The notes under the pieces are model-generated. The model was not told the DNA's origin. It searched no databases and saw only the letters and a program-made list of their open reading frames with translations. Positions 11,648 through 22,459 of a stretch of 64,000 nt of DNA are shown here, piece after piece (within the stretch, counting starts at the first letter, position 1; each line of letters starts with the position of its first letter). Source of the stretch: Neckera pumila (Eukaryota > Streptophyta > Bryopsida > Hypnales > Neckeraceae); the NCBI GenBank assembly GCA_963969595.1, contig OZ018408.1:14877823-14941822 (forward strand). Reading direction: 5' to 3'. The translations under genes were made by a program, and so were the position numbers.

Positions 11648-13465
11648 GGGTTAGCAAGCCCGGAACAAATCACTATTTCGGAAGTAGCTTGATACACTGA
11701 ATCAGAGCAGCCGAGGTGGGCGTCCAACAGGTCGTGATGTATCGAACCCATAGAAACGTCTCATCCTCGTCCTTCAACTCACGCAACTCCCCAGCCTCTA
11801 GTATCATCCAGGGATCCATAGGTTTAGTCGTCATTGTTGCTCCATTCCAAGGCATGTTGATGAAGTCCACTTCATCCTCCGAGTCGGAAAACAAGTTGAC
11901 GAATATAAAGTCGTCTTCTCCATTGTCAGCATTTGAAGATGAGTTGGACAGGTCGATGGAGTCCATTTCATCCTCAGCATTGGAAGAAGATGATTTGTAG
12001 ACAAAGTCCTCCATTTTGTTGTTATCCATACCTAAAACTAGGTTGTTTGTTTTGTTTTGCTTGTTATGTTGAAATCTCCAAGATTGTGCCTCCTTTGGTC
12101 GTATTCTTTGTACTTTCGGAAAGCTCTCCCTCAGTGAGAAGGGATGTGTGGGCTTTGTTTTGTGGGGTTTAGATCTACGGAGTGAAAGTGGCATTGAATT
12201 TCAAAAAAAATTGAATTAAACAATTAAAAAAAATACTTCTACTTTTGTTTTATTGTACTGTGGCAACTGCACAGGGCACACTGATATAGGAAATTAATGA
12301 GGGGGCAACAGGAAAAGAGCACCCTAGGACGCTGGCTGGGATGCAGCAAGAACTCACACACAAAGAGAAGAAGCCCATCAGAATGATTTTGTGAAAATGT
12401 AGCCAGGGCCCCCATATTTATATGTGGGAAGCTTTGCGGAACTTTTACTTTCACTCCCAGTTAACTTGGCGATTAAGTTACTGCATTTGATATACGGGCA
12501 CAGGGGTTGCAGGGGGGCAGGGTATCACATCGCCACACTGCTTATGAGGCTATCTTCAGCGGGTTATCTTAAAAAATTTCTCTCCAATTTTTCTCTCGTG
12601 ATGATGATCTACTTTTCTCTTTAATTGCTGACCTTTCACAAAATCTTGCTTGGCAAACTGGGATTTTTAAATCAATAGTTGAACATGGCCTTCTTTTCAC
12701 CAGTGAATTAGGCAATTTTGTAAGCTCTTCAACCAACTCCCCCATTTCATTCTTTTGAGATTTGACAGATTGCTTATCAGCACTCTCTGTGAAAACTGGG
12801 CAAATGGCCCAAAGAACTTCAACGATCCTAGACAATAAACAGTTATTCTCTCCTGATCAACAATGCTTGAAACCCAGTATTCCAATTCAGGTCCCTGACC
12901 ACATTCAGTCCACGGCAAAACAGTGAATCAGAACTCCAAACTCCAAAACCCTGGCTTTTAGTGTTCACTGAAGCCCGCACAATCTCTGACTCAACAGACA
13001 AAGATTCCAAAGAAATCTAACATGACATCAAATCACAGAATGTACTGTACACTCGGCAGGTCAAATTTCTGAATCCCACCACCAAGCTGCTCATCCCTGG
13101 ATTCAATCCACCAATTCCTCTGCCTACTGCTATATTGCACATTACGGGATCACCTTATTACCTTATTGAAAATGTCACAAGCACGGTGATCGAGAACGAG
13201 CTACAGAAAAATCACCTTCACCACGCACCAACTGATCCTTATTGAAGTACACAACTTCTGACTTCCAAGCCACTGGGAAATATATGTACCTTGGAACAGG
13301 CTTTGAAGCATGTAAGGAATCGGCTATGGAGTTAGGATACAAGCGAGGGTGCTCCTTAGAGCACGCACCTTACGTCTCAAGCTACAAGAATGCATCAGCT
13401 ACAACATCAATACTTAAAAGGGATTTATGAGAAGGCAATTGAGACAGAGAGTGTGAGACAGGGAT
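11648..13465. other. Intergenic stretch downstream of the GDSL lipase gene; one repeat copy, no supported gene
   Basis: An open minus-strand frame at 11673-12194 has an acidic Ser/Asn/Asp-rich middle. Its first third is the reverse of the simple-tailed repeat at 12036-12225, so it is not accepted as a gene. The part after about 13100 may hold the 3' untranslated region of the lipase gene. Confidence 0.45.
12036..12225 (-). repeat. Inverted copy of the (AAAC)n-tailed dispersed repeat
   Basis: Read on the minus strand it matches the copies at 22053-22459 and 26838-27085: 'ttgaaattcaat', then a 'ccacaaaacaaagcc' block, 'ctgagggagagctttccga', a 'gtacaaag' block, and an AAAC-rich tail. Clearly diverged from those copies. 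Confidence 0.55.
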
Positions 13466-15893
13466 TTATGTCCTGGAATCAAAGTTTATGAAGTCGGGCA
13501 AACAGTTGAATCCGCCCGGAGGCGTGATGTGCACGCCGTTGAAAAACGCGGTCGCGGCGTGCTTGTTGAACGCGTTGGACGGGTGGATGCCGTCCCAGCT
13601 GAGATGTGCCGCGCGATCGGAGCACGGCGCGGACGTCAGGTTCACCAATTCGTTGCCCACCATGCCGGTGTAGCTGCACCACACCTCCTTGTTGAAGTTG
13701 TAGGAGCCTCCGGCGCCGCAGCACGCCTTCAATGGCTGTGTCACATCTGCAAAGGCAACCACACACAGTGAGTTTTATGGAGAATGTCAATTTCGGGAAA
13801 ACATGGAGCGGTGGACTCTCGAAAAGGAAGGAAAGGAAATGATTTAGGGGTAGGTTGAAGGATGGAGTTGGGAATCCTAGCTTAGCGGTGCAGAATGTCG
13901 TGGATGAAATGCAACTTGCATAGTAATTTGCATATGTGTAGACACAGCAAGCTAATGTTAATGTCAGAACGGCTCATGAAATTCCGTCAATGAAACGGAA
14001 TGGGCGTTAGAGATCGCCGGATTGCAACAACCGCAAACTGGCTGTGGAAAATTAGGGTTTCAGAAACGTACTGTACTTGAGCGGGTCCACGAGAGTGTCG
14101 GTGTAGACGCCGTTGACGTCACCGTAATAAATCTTGACCGTGGGGTACTTCGTCCGGAGCGTACTCACAAGCTCCGAGAGGTACTGGTTGTGTGCGGCCG
14201 TGATCTCATTCAGCTGGCTGAGACAGCCAAACGTGTCGTACGTCGCGTTGGGGCTCTGGAACTGCGTGAGCATGGCAGGGATGCATCCCAGGGGCGGCAG
14301 ATTCACCACCAGAATGTTCTCGGCAGTGGGAAATGTAACTAAGACATTGGTGGGCGGCACAAACGATTGGACTGTCACCAATTCCTGCGAATGCAGAGCA
14401 AGGAGTTAGCGCAAGCATGCAATCAGGTGACGTACGTAGAGGACCGCGAGAAATATCAATCGATTGAGCCTACCCTATAAACGAAATGCCAATTTCGTTA
14501 AAAATGACGCTGTGGACATTCGAAAAGGAAGGAAATGAGATGATTTAGGGTGGGTTGGAGGATGGGGTTGGAAATCCTAGCTTAGCGGTGCGCAAAGTCG
14601 TGGATGAATATCAATTTGCATATCCATAGACACTCGGTCAAGCTAATGCAAATGTCAGAATGGCGCATGAAATACCGCCAATGTAAGGGAATGGACGTTA
14701 TATACAGTATGCTTACCTCGATGAGACCTGCAATGGCATTCACCACATCGGGAACGATCAGGAGCGCTTCCTGAGGCGTGAGAGTATTGTCGTACAGGCT
14801 CATGAAATAGTCTTGGTAGCCGGATTGCACTAGATACAATGATTTGCCCGTATTGTTCAAGAATGGCAGGCTCTGCTCAAGGACTGCGACCACAACTGCA
14901 GGTTAGATCCTCATCAACGACAAATGTTGACCATTTCAGTGTGCCATAATAAACGATTGTGAGATAGATGGAGCTCTGACGCGACGATTGAATTAATTTT
15001 CAATTCGACGTAGCAGGGCATGGACGAGGTGAATCACTTACTTCCAGAGTTCATGTTTTCGTAGAACCAGAGTCTCTCCTGGTAGCGTTTCTTCCACTCC
15101 ACCTGCACGTCCAGGGAGAAGGGCGTGTAGAATCCACCATTTCTCGACCAGTACGTCAGGCGTGTGGAAGAGCCCGACACAGCGAAGTTGGTGCCATAAG
15201 TGAAATCACCGCCTGTTCCTCGCAACACGGGGTAGATGGGACGTCTCCTCACTCCAAATGCTGCACACACGCACACCGAGATTCAATCAATCCACACCAA
15301 TTAATTCCATCACAATTAAATTTCTGATCGAGACCATTGCGTGTGGCCTGAGATTAGCATACAATGCCAGTAGTTATCAGGTCAAGATTCTCGCTTCTCT
15401 GTCATATATTGCTGTAGGTTAATGTGCACATGACCACGTAATTCAGATTGCAGTTGATGCAATCTGCTTTATAGCATATATAATATCATTCAGTATCAAG
15501 CACCGTATCGCAACTAGCTCTAAAATTACTAAGCTTGCAGCCTGTATTGAGAATTATTAGTCTCGATGTCCAGACTCTGTTATATTGATCACGAATGGTG
15601 ATGTCCATACCCAGGAAGTCCACGAACAATTTGCCATCAGAGTAGCGATCCGCAGGATGCATGGGAAACTGGACGCCATAGGGATCGAGCTCGGAGTGGG
15701 CGAATTTCCCTGGAAAGGCAGCAATGGCGTTCCCCGTATCCGTCAAGGAGTCACCGAAGGCGTAGACTGCAGGGAAGGAACAGTTGGGCAACGTGCCATT
15801 GAGCTGCGCGGCGCTCGAGCTGCAGCAATGCAGCAGGCACAGGAGCAGCACCACAATCCACCTTCGGGCCCCAGATTCCATCATCATCTCCAT
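13466..15893 (-). CDS. Secreted GDSL-type esterase/lipase (SGNH hydrolase), five exons
   Basis: Plant GDSL hydrolases cleave ester or acyl bonds, often in the cell wall or cuticle. The exact substrate cannot be told here. Exons on the minus strand are 15893-15611, 15260-15042, 14895-14717, 14384-14072 and 13746-13466. They total 1275 nt (424 residues) with consistent phases. Residues 1-29 are a signal peptide (a Leu/Val/Cys-rich core ending SSSAAQ). Block I is FGDSLTDTGN with nucleophile Ser49. Block II is FAVSGSS with Gly124. Block IV is NLPPLGCIP. Block V is WDGIHPSN with Asp383 and His386. Length is slightly above the usual 350-400. The oxyanion Asn of the GxND block is replaced: the sequence reads GYQDY with Gln195. 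Introns 3 and 4 carry related repeat copies. The first ATG of exon 1 was used because it gives the signal peptide. Confidence 0.93.
13818..14012. repeat. Repeat in GDSL lipase intron 4
   Basis: Matches 14518-14705 in intron 3 and, more weakly, 16930-17110 upstream of the gene, all in the same orientation. Shared blocks include 'gaaaaggaaggaaa', 'aatcctagcttagcggtgc' and 'cgtggatgaa'. It ends in a 'gtcagaa.ggc.catgaaa' block. No coding sense. Confidence 0.65.
14518..14705. repeat. Repeat in GDSL lipase intron 3
   Basis: Collinear with the intron 4 copy at 13818-14012; 'aatcctagcttagcggtgc' is identical in both. The two copies flank exon 4. Confidence 0.65.
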
Positions 15894-16929
15894 CGCCTGC
15901 TAGCCTCACTTCAACAAGGCTAACCTTGGGTGCAATTGGTTGCAGTCAAATTATCAATGCCAAGGAGCCACATAGCCGCAGCTTTCAGATGGGGTTAAGC
16001 TTACTGGAGAGAGTCCTCTGTCTGATTTGTTTTATAGCACCTCAAGAGAAGGACATCGAATTGCAATATACATAGCTTGTAGGAGGAATTGCTTCAAATC
16101 CACTGGCCTAGCTAGCAAGGAAAATTCAATCTCCATTAGCAAAGGCAGTTCTTTCAGTTGCTTTTCCTGAATCAAGAGATTTGTGCCGTGGAAAATGGTG
16201 TCAGTTTCTGTGCCAAGGGACCACCACGAATTCCATCACACTAGTACAGCTAGAAATACAGATATATGGCAGCCTTGTCTAGAACCGTACGGGAACTTGC
16301 GTTTCACTCAATATTTGACTTGTGAGAGCTAATCGCTAACGTAACGTTGTTTTCTGGCCAACTTGTGTTAGAGTTTAGGAACAAACTTTGCACCACTGAA
16401 ATTAATGTTGATATGTCATCTTATTCTAATCCCTAAGCAGCTTCAGTTACACGATTTGTCAATTATGGATACTTCTAATTCATCTATCGCTTAGTTAGTA
16501 GTGACACACTCTGTTTACTGGGAAAGCGTGCCTTCAGTCGCTTGCATGTATTAATACTGTCTAATCTGTTCAAGGGAAAGAGCAATTCTTTCAGACGAGA
16601 GATAACTTACTAGCTTCCACTTGCACGATAATTTCTTACAACTTTTGTAACAATAATGATGGTGATCATCTCATTCTCGCCTGCCTCCCGAGGGATAGAG
16701 ACGGTTTGACACTTGAACAACAAAGGAATTTGTCAACGTCCGAAAGCTCCAACCCTGGGACCTAGTCCATCATCTAGACGTAAAGTACCGGCCACCCGAT
16801 CGGTAGTGTCAACACTGCAAAATTTCCACACGGTGTATCATTGTGGTGAGCCGATACTGTTCATCCCTAATTGGCTAAATTTCGTTAAATTGGCGCAATG
16901 TTGTTTGTTAAAATGACCACCTGAACCCC
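15894..16929. other. Upstream region of the GDSL lipase gene, no gene seen
   Basis: Mixed-composition sequence without a recognisable coding region. It is likely to contain the lipase promoter and 5' untranslated region, but no single TATA box or start site could be fixed. Confidence 0.4.
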
Positions 16930-17110
16930 AGGCAAGCAAGGATAAACATGAAATGATTTAGTGGAGCTGGGAGGGTACATCGATGGGGCTGAAAATCTTA
17001 ACTTAGCTGGGCACAATGTTGTGATGAAATGCAATCTACATATGAAGCTAATATTAATGTCAAAATGCCGTAAGGAATAAGTAGCGCCAATTTAACGGAT
17101 GTATGTGACG
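16930..17110. repeat. Third copy of the GDSL-intron repeat, upstream of the gene
   Basis: More diverged than the two intron copies but in the same order: 'gaaatgatttag', 'aatcttaacttagct', a 'gatgaaatgca' block, then 'gctaatattaatgtcaaaatg'. Confidence 0.5.
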
Positions 17111-19471
17111 TTCTAGTCTGTTCACCCGTCCGGGTCGCCCGTCCAGCACGATGAGTTTGTGAATTTCTCACCTCCCTGTTACCAGTCACGTCTCCCACCC
17201 ATCTCCCTGCGGTCACTGGTGGGAAAGGTGGCCATGTTTTCGTTGTGAATTTGGACTTATTTTGACAAGTGAAATTTGAGACGTGCATGTAATCAGTTCA
17301 CACATTGTCAAGCAGGCCGGATTGACAGAGGGTTTGACACCAATTTGGAAAAGTTGCAGTGTTTAGAAACAGAAACTGCCTTGATCATTCGTACAATGGA
17401 AGGCAAGACCCGCAAGGAGGTATGTAAAGTACTGCTATATCAACTCCAGTAAGTACGATTTGTTTACCAGGTTATTTATGTAGATGAGACCATTGTCTCA
17501 CTGGGAGGATCTTACTTATTAGTACCCTAGTCTATTTTTAAAAACCTAATGTCTGTGATATCAAACCCTAGGACACCCCTTTATGCATTTCAAAAATCAA
17601 AGTAACTGTTAGACCGTAAGCAGGAAGGATGGTCTAGACTTCTACACTTCCGTTCCAACCCTATCACAGAACCTGCTCGGTTTTCTCCATAGAGTTTGTG
17701 ATTTATGAGCCCCCCTAGATCCCATTGTTTACATGAAATCGAAGAGCTTTGAGAAAGAATCAGGGTTGGCATGCAATTTCTTGGTCTTTCGTATTTCTTA
17801 TTTTTGATAAAGGTAATGGCTTATTAACGTTGACACTAGAGCACGCCTGCTGGTTACACTCATTTGTCTGAGACTGTTCTCACGAGCATGTGTTGTGTGT
17901 TAATCAGGTTGCACATGAGTATAGAGCTGAGAAGTACTTTTTCTATCTGATCATACAACTCCGTGTCCTAGATTCCTTGATTTCACTGCCAACTGCCAAT
18001 TTGGGGGATTGCCAACCATTACTTTTAAGCATAGCTTGGTCTTTTTTGCTTGGGCATTACACTGTGCAGTAAAGTGGGTGAAAATACTTGCCACTTTTGA
18101 GACAGCCAAGGAAAACTGTTTTGATGACGTTATTCATTTCTTAATGAGCAGATTGGGTATTCTCATGGACTTGTTGGTTTTGATCATCCTGTAAAGGATC
18201 GGGCTATACAGATATAGATGGTTGGCATGTGAGGAATTGTTTCGTAAACTGATTTTGCCAATCGTATGGAGTTTGGAGGGTGGATAATATGAATTTTAAG
18301 AAGTGAGCTATCCCATAACTAATTGTTTACGCTTTTCAACTCGAGTTTTATTTCAAAAAGTTAACGATGTTAGAAACAAAAAGTGAAGGGGCCCACTTTT
18401 AAAGACTTACGAGAGTTTTATCTGATAAACTGTAATAAGTGAACTACAAGATCGTCCCCACAACAATTGTTGTAGATAGGGTCAGCGTTTAGAGCCCCAT
18501 GCAGGAATTATGCCTTCCTCAGGGTCAGTTTGCACATGGAAAGTTTCTCGTCACAATGACAACATTTTGACAGACACAAGCAACGTCTAATATGGTCATA
18601 CTACACAAAATAGTGAAACTAGGTTGCCTTGTCAATTAGGTTGCCTTACCTGAGATAAATTACCCATGGATCAATGCTTGTTCCACATGGAGGCGCATAC
18701 CACTCTCTGAACCAAGCCTGGAACTGGTGCACAAATCTATGCCATACACATGGCTCTAATTGAACGCGTCATTGTACAAAAGCAGTGAATATTTCTATAG
18801 TGTGGACTGTCGAGAAATTAGTGTGGAGCAACCTAATTTCACTAGTTTGTGTACAGTACTTAAATTTGCATGTTTCCAAGCATCAGACTTGCTCAAAAAG
18901 CTAAAACTGACAAAGATTTGAGATTCCAGACTAGAACTAAAAGAGCCAACCTCTTGAAACTTCCACCGTTTTAACTAACTTATACATTCATTTCACCCTT
19001 TGGAACAACACCCCGTTGCATAAGAAACACACTAAATTCTATAGTTTGCCAAAGCTAAATTTTGAACTCGAGTGCTTCCAAAGTTTGGATGAAAACGTGA
19101 TACTGGTAGTGACAGCACAAAATAGTATCGATAAGTCGGTTAATCCAAAAAACATAAATATGCCATACGAACAATGAATCCCACACTAGTATTAAAATTT
19201 GGACGATTCTTTGAATCTTCTCCCGCAGTAATACTTGAGCTCTACACACAACGCAGGACTTTTTTGCTTGAAGTCCTGCATATATTCCTACAACTGTACG
19301 GAGTGTCATCCTCCCACCTCATTAAAAAATCTAATGGGAAAGCGCTCACAAGAGGTCTCTATGTCGTGCAAACCTAATCACTGCTACATTCAAGTGTCAC
19401 ATGGTCGTAATTCCACCTTCCCTCCTATTCCTAGCCAGAATACATGAGTATCTGTGTCCAGTGACCAAACC
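17111..19471. other. Intergenic stretch downstream of the p24 gene, no gene seen
   Basis: Several short open frames lie on both strands, but none has a domain, signal peptide or exon-like junctions I can support. The last few hundred bases probably include the p24 3' untranslated region. Confidence 0.45.
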
Positions 19472-21836
19472 TCACACTCGATTATAACCGAGGCGCTTGC
19501 TGAAGAGGTGGCGAATCATGTACACTTGACCAACGCTCGCTCCAATCAGAAGTAGGTACTCACTAACTGTATAAATAATCAGCCGCCTCTGGGTGCTCTC
19601 ATTCGCTGCCAGACAAATATTGCACCACAGGGTCAATACAGACGAAGCCTGACAGGATAAAAATTATGTGGCAACAGGACGAAGAAATTGTTAAACTCGA
19701 CAAACCTAGACTCACCCAAAGAAAATAAATCTGCCTACGTAAAAATGCATAGTGCGACGGAACCACTCCGGGACATCAAATCGTCATATACGCCTTCGAA
19801 AAATGAGCAGTAGGATTTCTATTTGACTGTCTTCAGATAAGTTGATACCAAGTTAAAAAAAAATTCGGATACTTACTTTTTCTGTGACGCAGGTCCCGGT
19901 TCTGCAAATATCGAATCTCGGCACTCACGGACTCCAGGGCTTCAGCAAGCTGAGCAATTTTCACATCAACGGGCTTCAAATGCTCTGCACCCAAGCAATC
20001 GTTGAGAACAAACTAAGTACACTGTTTGCATTCCAGGATGATCACGAAGAAGATAGTCAGGAAACACATGTCGTTTCTTTTCTGATAATGATTCAATATA
20101 TCTAGGTGTCTCATTGTGTCTCTTGCAAAAAACATTCTCCTTACAGATCAAATCCCAAATTGAGCCTCATGTTGTTTTAGCATTTTTGGGTATCTCATAT
20201 GGGAACTTTCTTTAGGTTCAATTTTACTTACTAATTGACCAATACAAGAAATATTTCTTACCGACTTTGTTGATATGAAACTTTGAATCATCTGCATTAT
20301 ATATTTCTCAATACGATCAATTAAATTGATCATTTTAAGATATGAGTCTTTGCATCTTTAGGGGTAAAAGTCATCCTTAACCTCTACGTATAATTTAAAT
20401 ACAGACCAACTTGCAATATAACTATAGCAATTCAATTATAGCCCACCGGTTACTCTCTAGCAACAAATTCACTTTTTCCTGCACCGACTAGAGAAGTCAC
20501 CATGCTAAAACAAGTACTGTACAGTCTCAAGAAGTGTTAAACCGTTCAGCTCAGAGTATGTATGAATCTCACCATTCTTCGCCAAATCTTCGATGCCAGG
20601 CACGTGGCCAACATGAATGTAGAAAGTGACCTGCTCTGGTCCAGACAAAGGATTATGAAAACAAAACTTGTACCGCCCCTTGTGATGAGCTATAAATTCA
20701 AATTTCTCTCCATCGATTGAGTTGGTATTATGAACCGAATGTCCATCAGGCCCGTAAACCTGAATCAAAACAAGCAATTCATTCTTATATATTCTTAGAA
20801 ACAAAGGCAATTAAACTCGTTAAAAGAATGTTCAATAAACTTCCAGCAACCAAATAGACCTGACTTCTAAGAACAGCAGGCAAAGAGAATACAGTCAGCA
20901 ACGAATCGTAGAAAACAAAGACAATCATGTCAGAAATTTTGAAGCAAAGTATGCACGCCCAAAATCCAAAACCCTAAACCCTCAGAAACAAACCCCGGTA
21001 CAATATTGTGAAACAGCACCCCAACAACTCCTCAAAAATCGTGGTCTGCTTTTCGCAAAACAGAAACAAAAATCAGCAAGCAAACGCTGATCGAACAATA
21101 AACTGGAAGGGAAGAAGAGTTATCTCAGAATCGTGAATCCTAAAAGCAGATTGCGAGCATGAACCCTCCCTCACCTCGCATCCTAAATGAAACTTCACCA
21201 CAACCTACAATAAAATGCACCTAAACCGAGCCATTCAGAAACACAAGCAACACAACAATGCCCAAGAAGATAAAGTTTTTTCTATATATGAAATCCCCTA
21301 CAACAGAATCAACCAGTTCAAAATCAAAAATTCAAATCGAAAGAAATCAAATCTCTTCAAGAATTTAAAAAAAAACGGTGACAGAAAGGCTTTCTAGCTC
21401 TCACACGATGGTAGCGACTAATCGATCAACACCTTGACTACAAAATTCCCAACAAACCAGCTCAAAACCAAAATTTCGAACTGAAAAAGATAATTTGAAA
21501 GAAAATAAAATCTCTTCAAGCGAAAGACGAACTCAATAATCATTTCAAGCTAGGGTTTCAGATTTTGCATACGAGGAGCTCGACGCCAGGATGATCGGAC
21601 CCCCAGAAAACCTCATGGTCCGTAACGACAAAGTTGCCGCTGACAACGTCATTGTCGTGCTCGACATCCTCCCAGACACACTCCGTGCTCTGAACGGTGA
21701 GAACAAGTGCGTGACTACCTCGTGCAGCAATCGCTGCGAGGCCAACAAGGAGCAGCACAATCCAAGGCTCCATCGCAGGGAAACTTGGCCGCAAGAATAG
21801 CGGATCCCGGTTTAACTTAGTTCCTTCCCCGGCCAT
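19472..21836 (-). CDS. p24 family transmembrane emp24 (GOLD) protein, beta subfamily
   Basis: p24 proteins are type I membrane cargo receptors and coat adaptors cycling between ER and Golgi in COPI and COPII vesicles. Exons on the minus strand are 21836-21573, 20759-20573, 19984-19877 and 19605-19472. They total 693 nt (230 residues) with phases agreeing. The signal segment is EPWIVLLLVGLAAIAARGSHA (about residues 23-43). The GOLD domain has the expected cysteine pair, Cys53 (TECVWEDV) and Cys121 (FCFHNP). A coiled coil follows (VDVKIAQLAEALESVSAEI), then the membrane span (LIIYTVSEYLLLIGASVGQVY) and the short cytosolic tail RHLFSKRLGYNRV. The GNFVVTDHEVFWGSDHPG segment and the YNRV end point to plant p24-beta. 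Met22 gives a cleaner signal peptide than Met1, so the true start may be 21773. Confidence 0.93.
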
Positions 21837-22052
21837 GCGCGGTAGAGACGATGGAAAGATATCTTTATCTTGATTTTACGCTTGGGCCGACGGATTCGGT
21901 ACTGTAGCCATCGAACGGTCGAAGATGCTCAAGCGGGGTCTCGTCGTTTCTCTGGACGTGCCGTCTGTAAAGAAGATCTACCCGGCGCTTGGGGGGCATG
22001 ATAGTCAGCGGATTTAATTCACAACTAGTGTGGCCTGTGCCGTTGCCACATA
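21837..22052. promoter_or_regulatory. Probable p24 promoter region
   Basis: A GC-richer stretch of about 200 bp lies directly upstream of the p24 start and before the first dispersed repeat copy. No individual site is certain. Confidence 0.3.
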
Positions 22053-22459
22053 GTAAAAATAGTTTTCTAATTTTTTGATGCATAATAAAAACTTTGAAAT
22101 TCAATATCTTTCACACCATCATTCCAAACGCCACGAAACAAAGCCCATCCACCCCTCCTTGCCAAGAGCTTTCCAACCGTACCAAGAACGCGACCAAAAT
22201 CAAAGTAAAAATAATTTTCTAATTTTTTGGTCCATAAATACTTCAAAATTCAATAAGTTCCGGACCGTAGCTCTAAACGCCACGAAACAAAGCCGGTGTA
22301 TCCCTCCTCGCCAAGGGATTCCTGATGGTACCAAGCACGCCCCCGAGGGACTTACGGTCCGGAAGATCTCAACGTAACAAACAAAACAAACAAACAAACA
22401 AACAAACAAACAAACAAACAAACAAACAAACAAACAAACAAACAAACAAACAAACAAAC
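22053..22459 (+). repeat. Two tandem copies of an (AAAC)n-tailed dispersed repeat
   Basis: The first copy (about 22053-22205) and the second (about 22206-22459) share 'ttttctaattttttg', 'aacgccacgaaacaaagcc', 'cctcctcgccaag' and 'taccaagcacgc'-like blocks. The second copy ends in about 20 AAAC units (about 22377-22459). Other copies are at 26838-27085 and, inverted, 12036-12225. The simple-sequence tail and fixed body are SINE-like, but I could not identify a pol III B box. Confidence 0.65.

Noticed and set aside
11673..12194. Minus-strand open frame of 173 codons with an acidic Ser/Asn/Asp-rich middle
   Set aside because: Its first third is the reverse strand of the simple-tailed repeat at 12036-12225, and its end approaches the TTAA element ending at 11643. 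No domain is recognisable. A decayed transposase leader is possible but unsupported.
22377..22459. CRISPR-like regular repetition
   Set aside because: It is a 4-bp microsatellite in a plant nuclear sequence. No repeat-spacer structure exists in the window.
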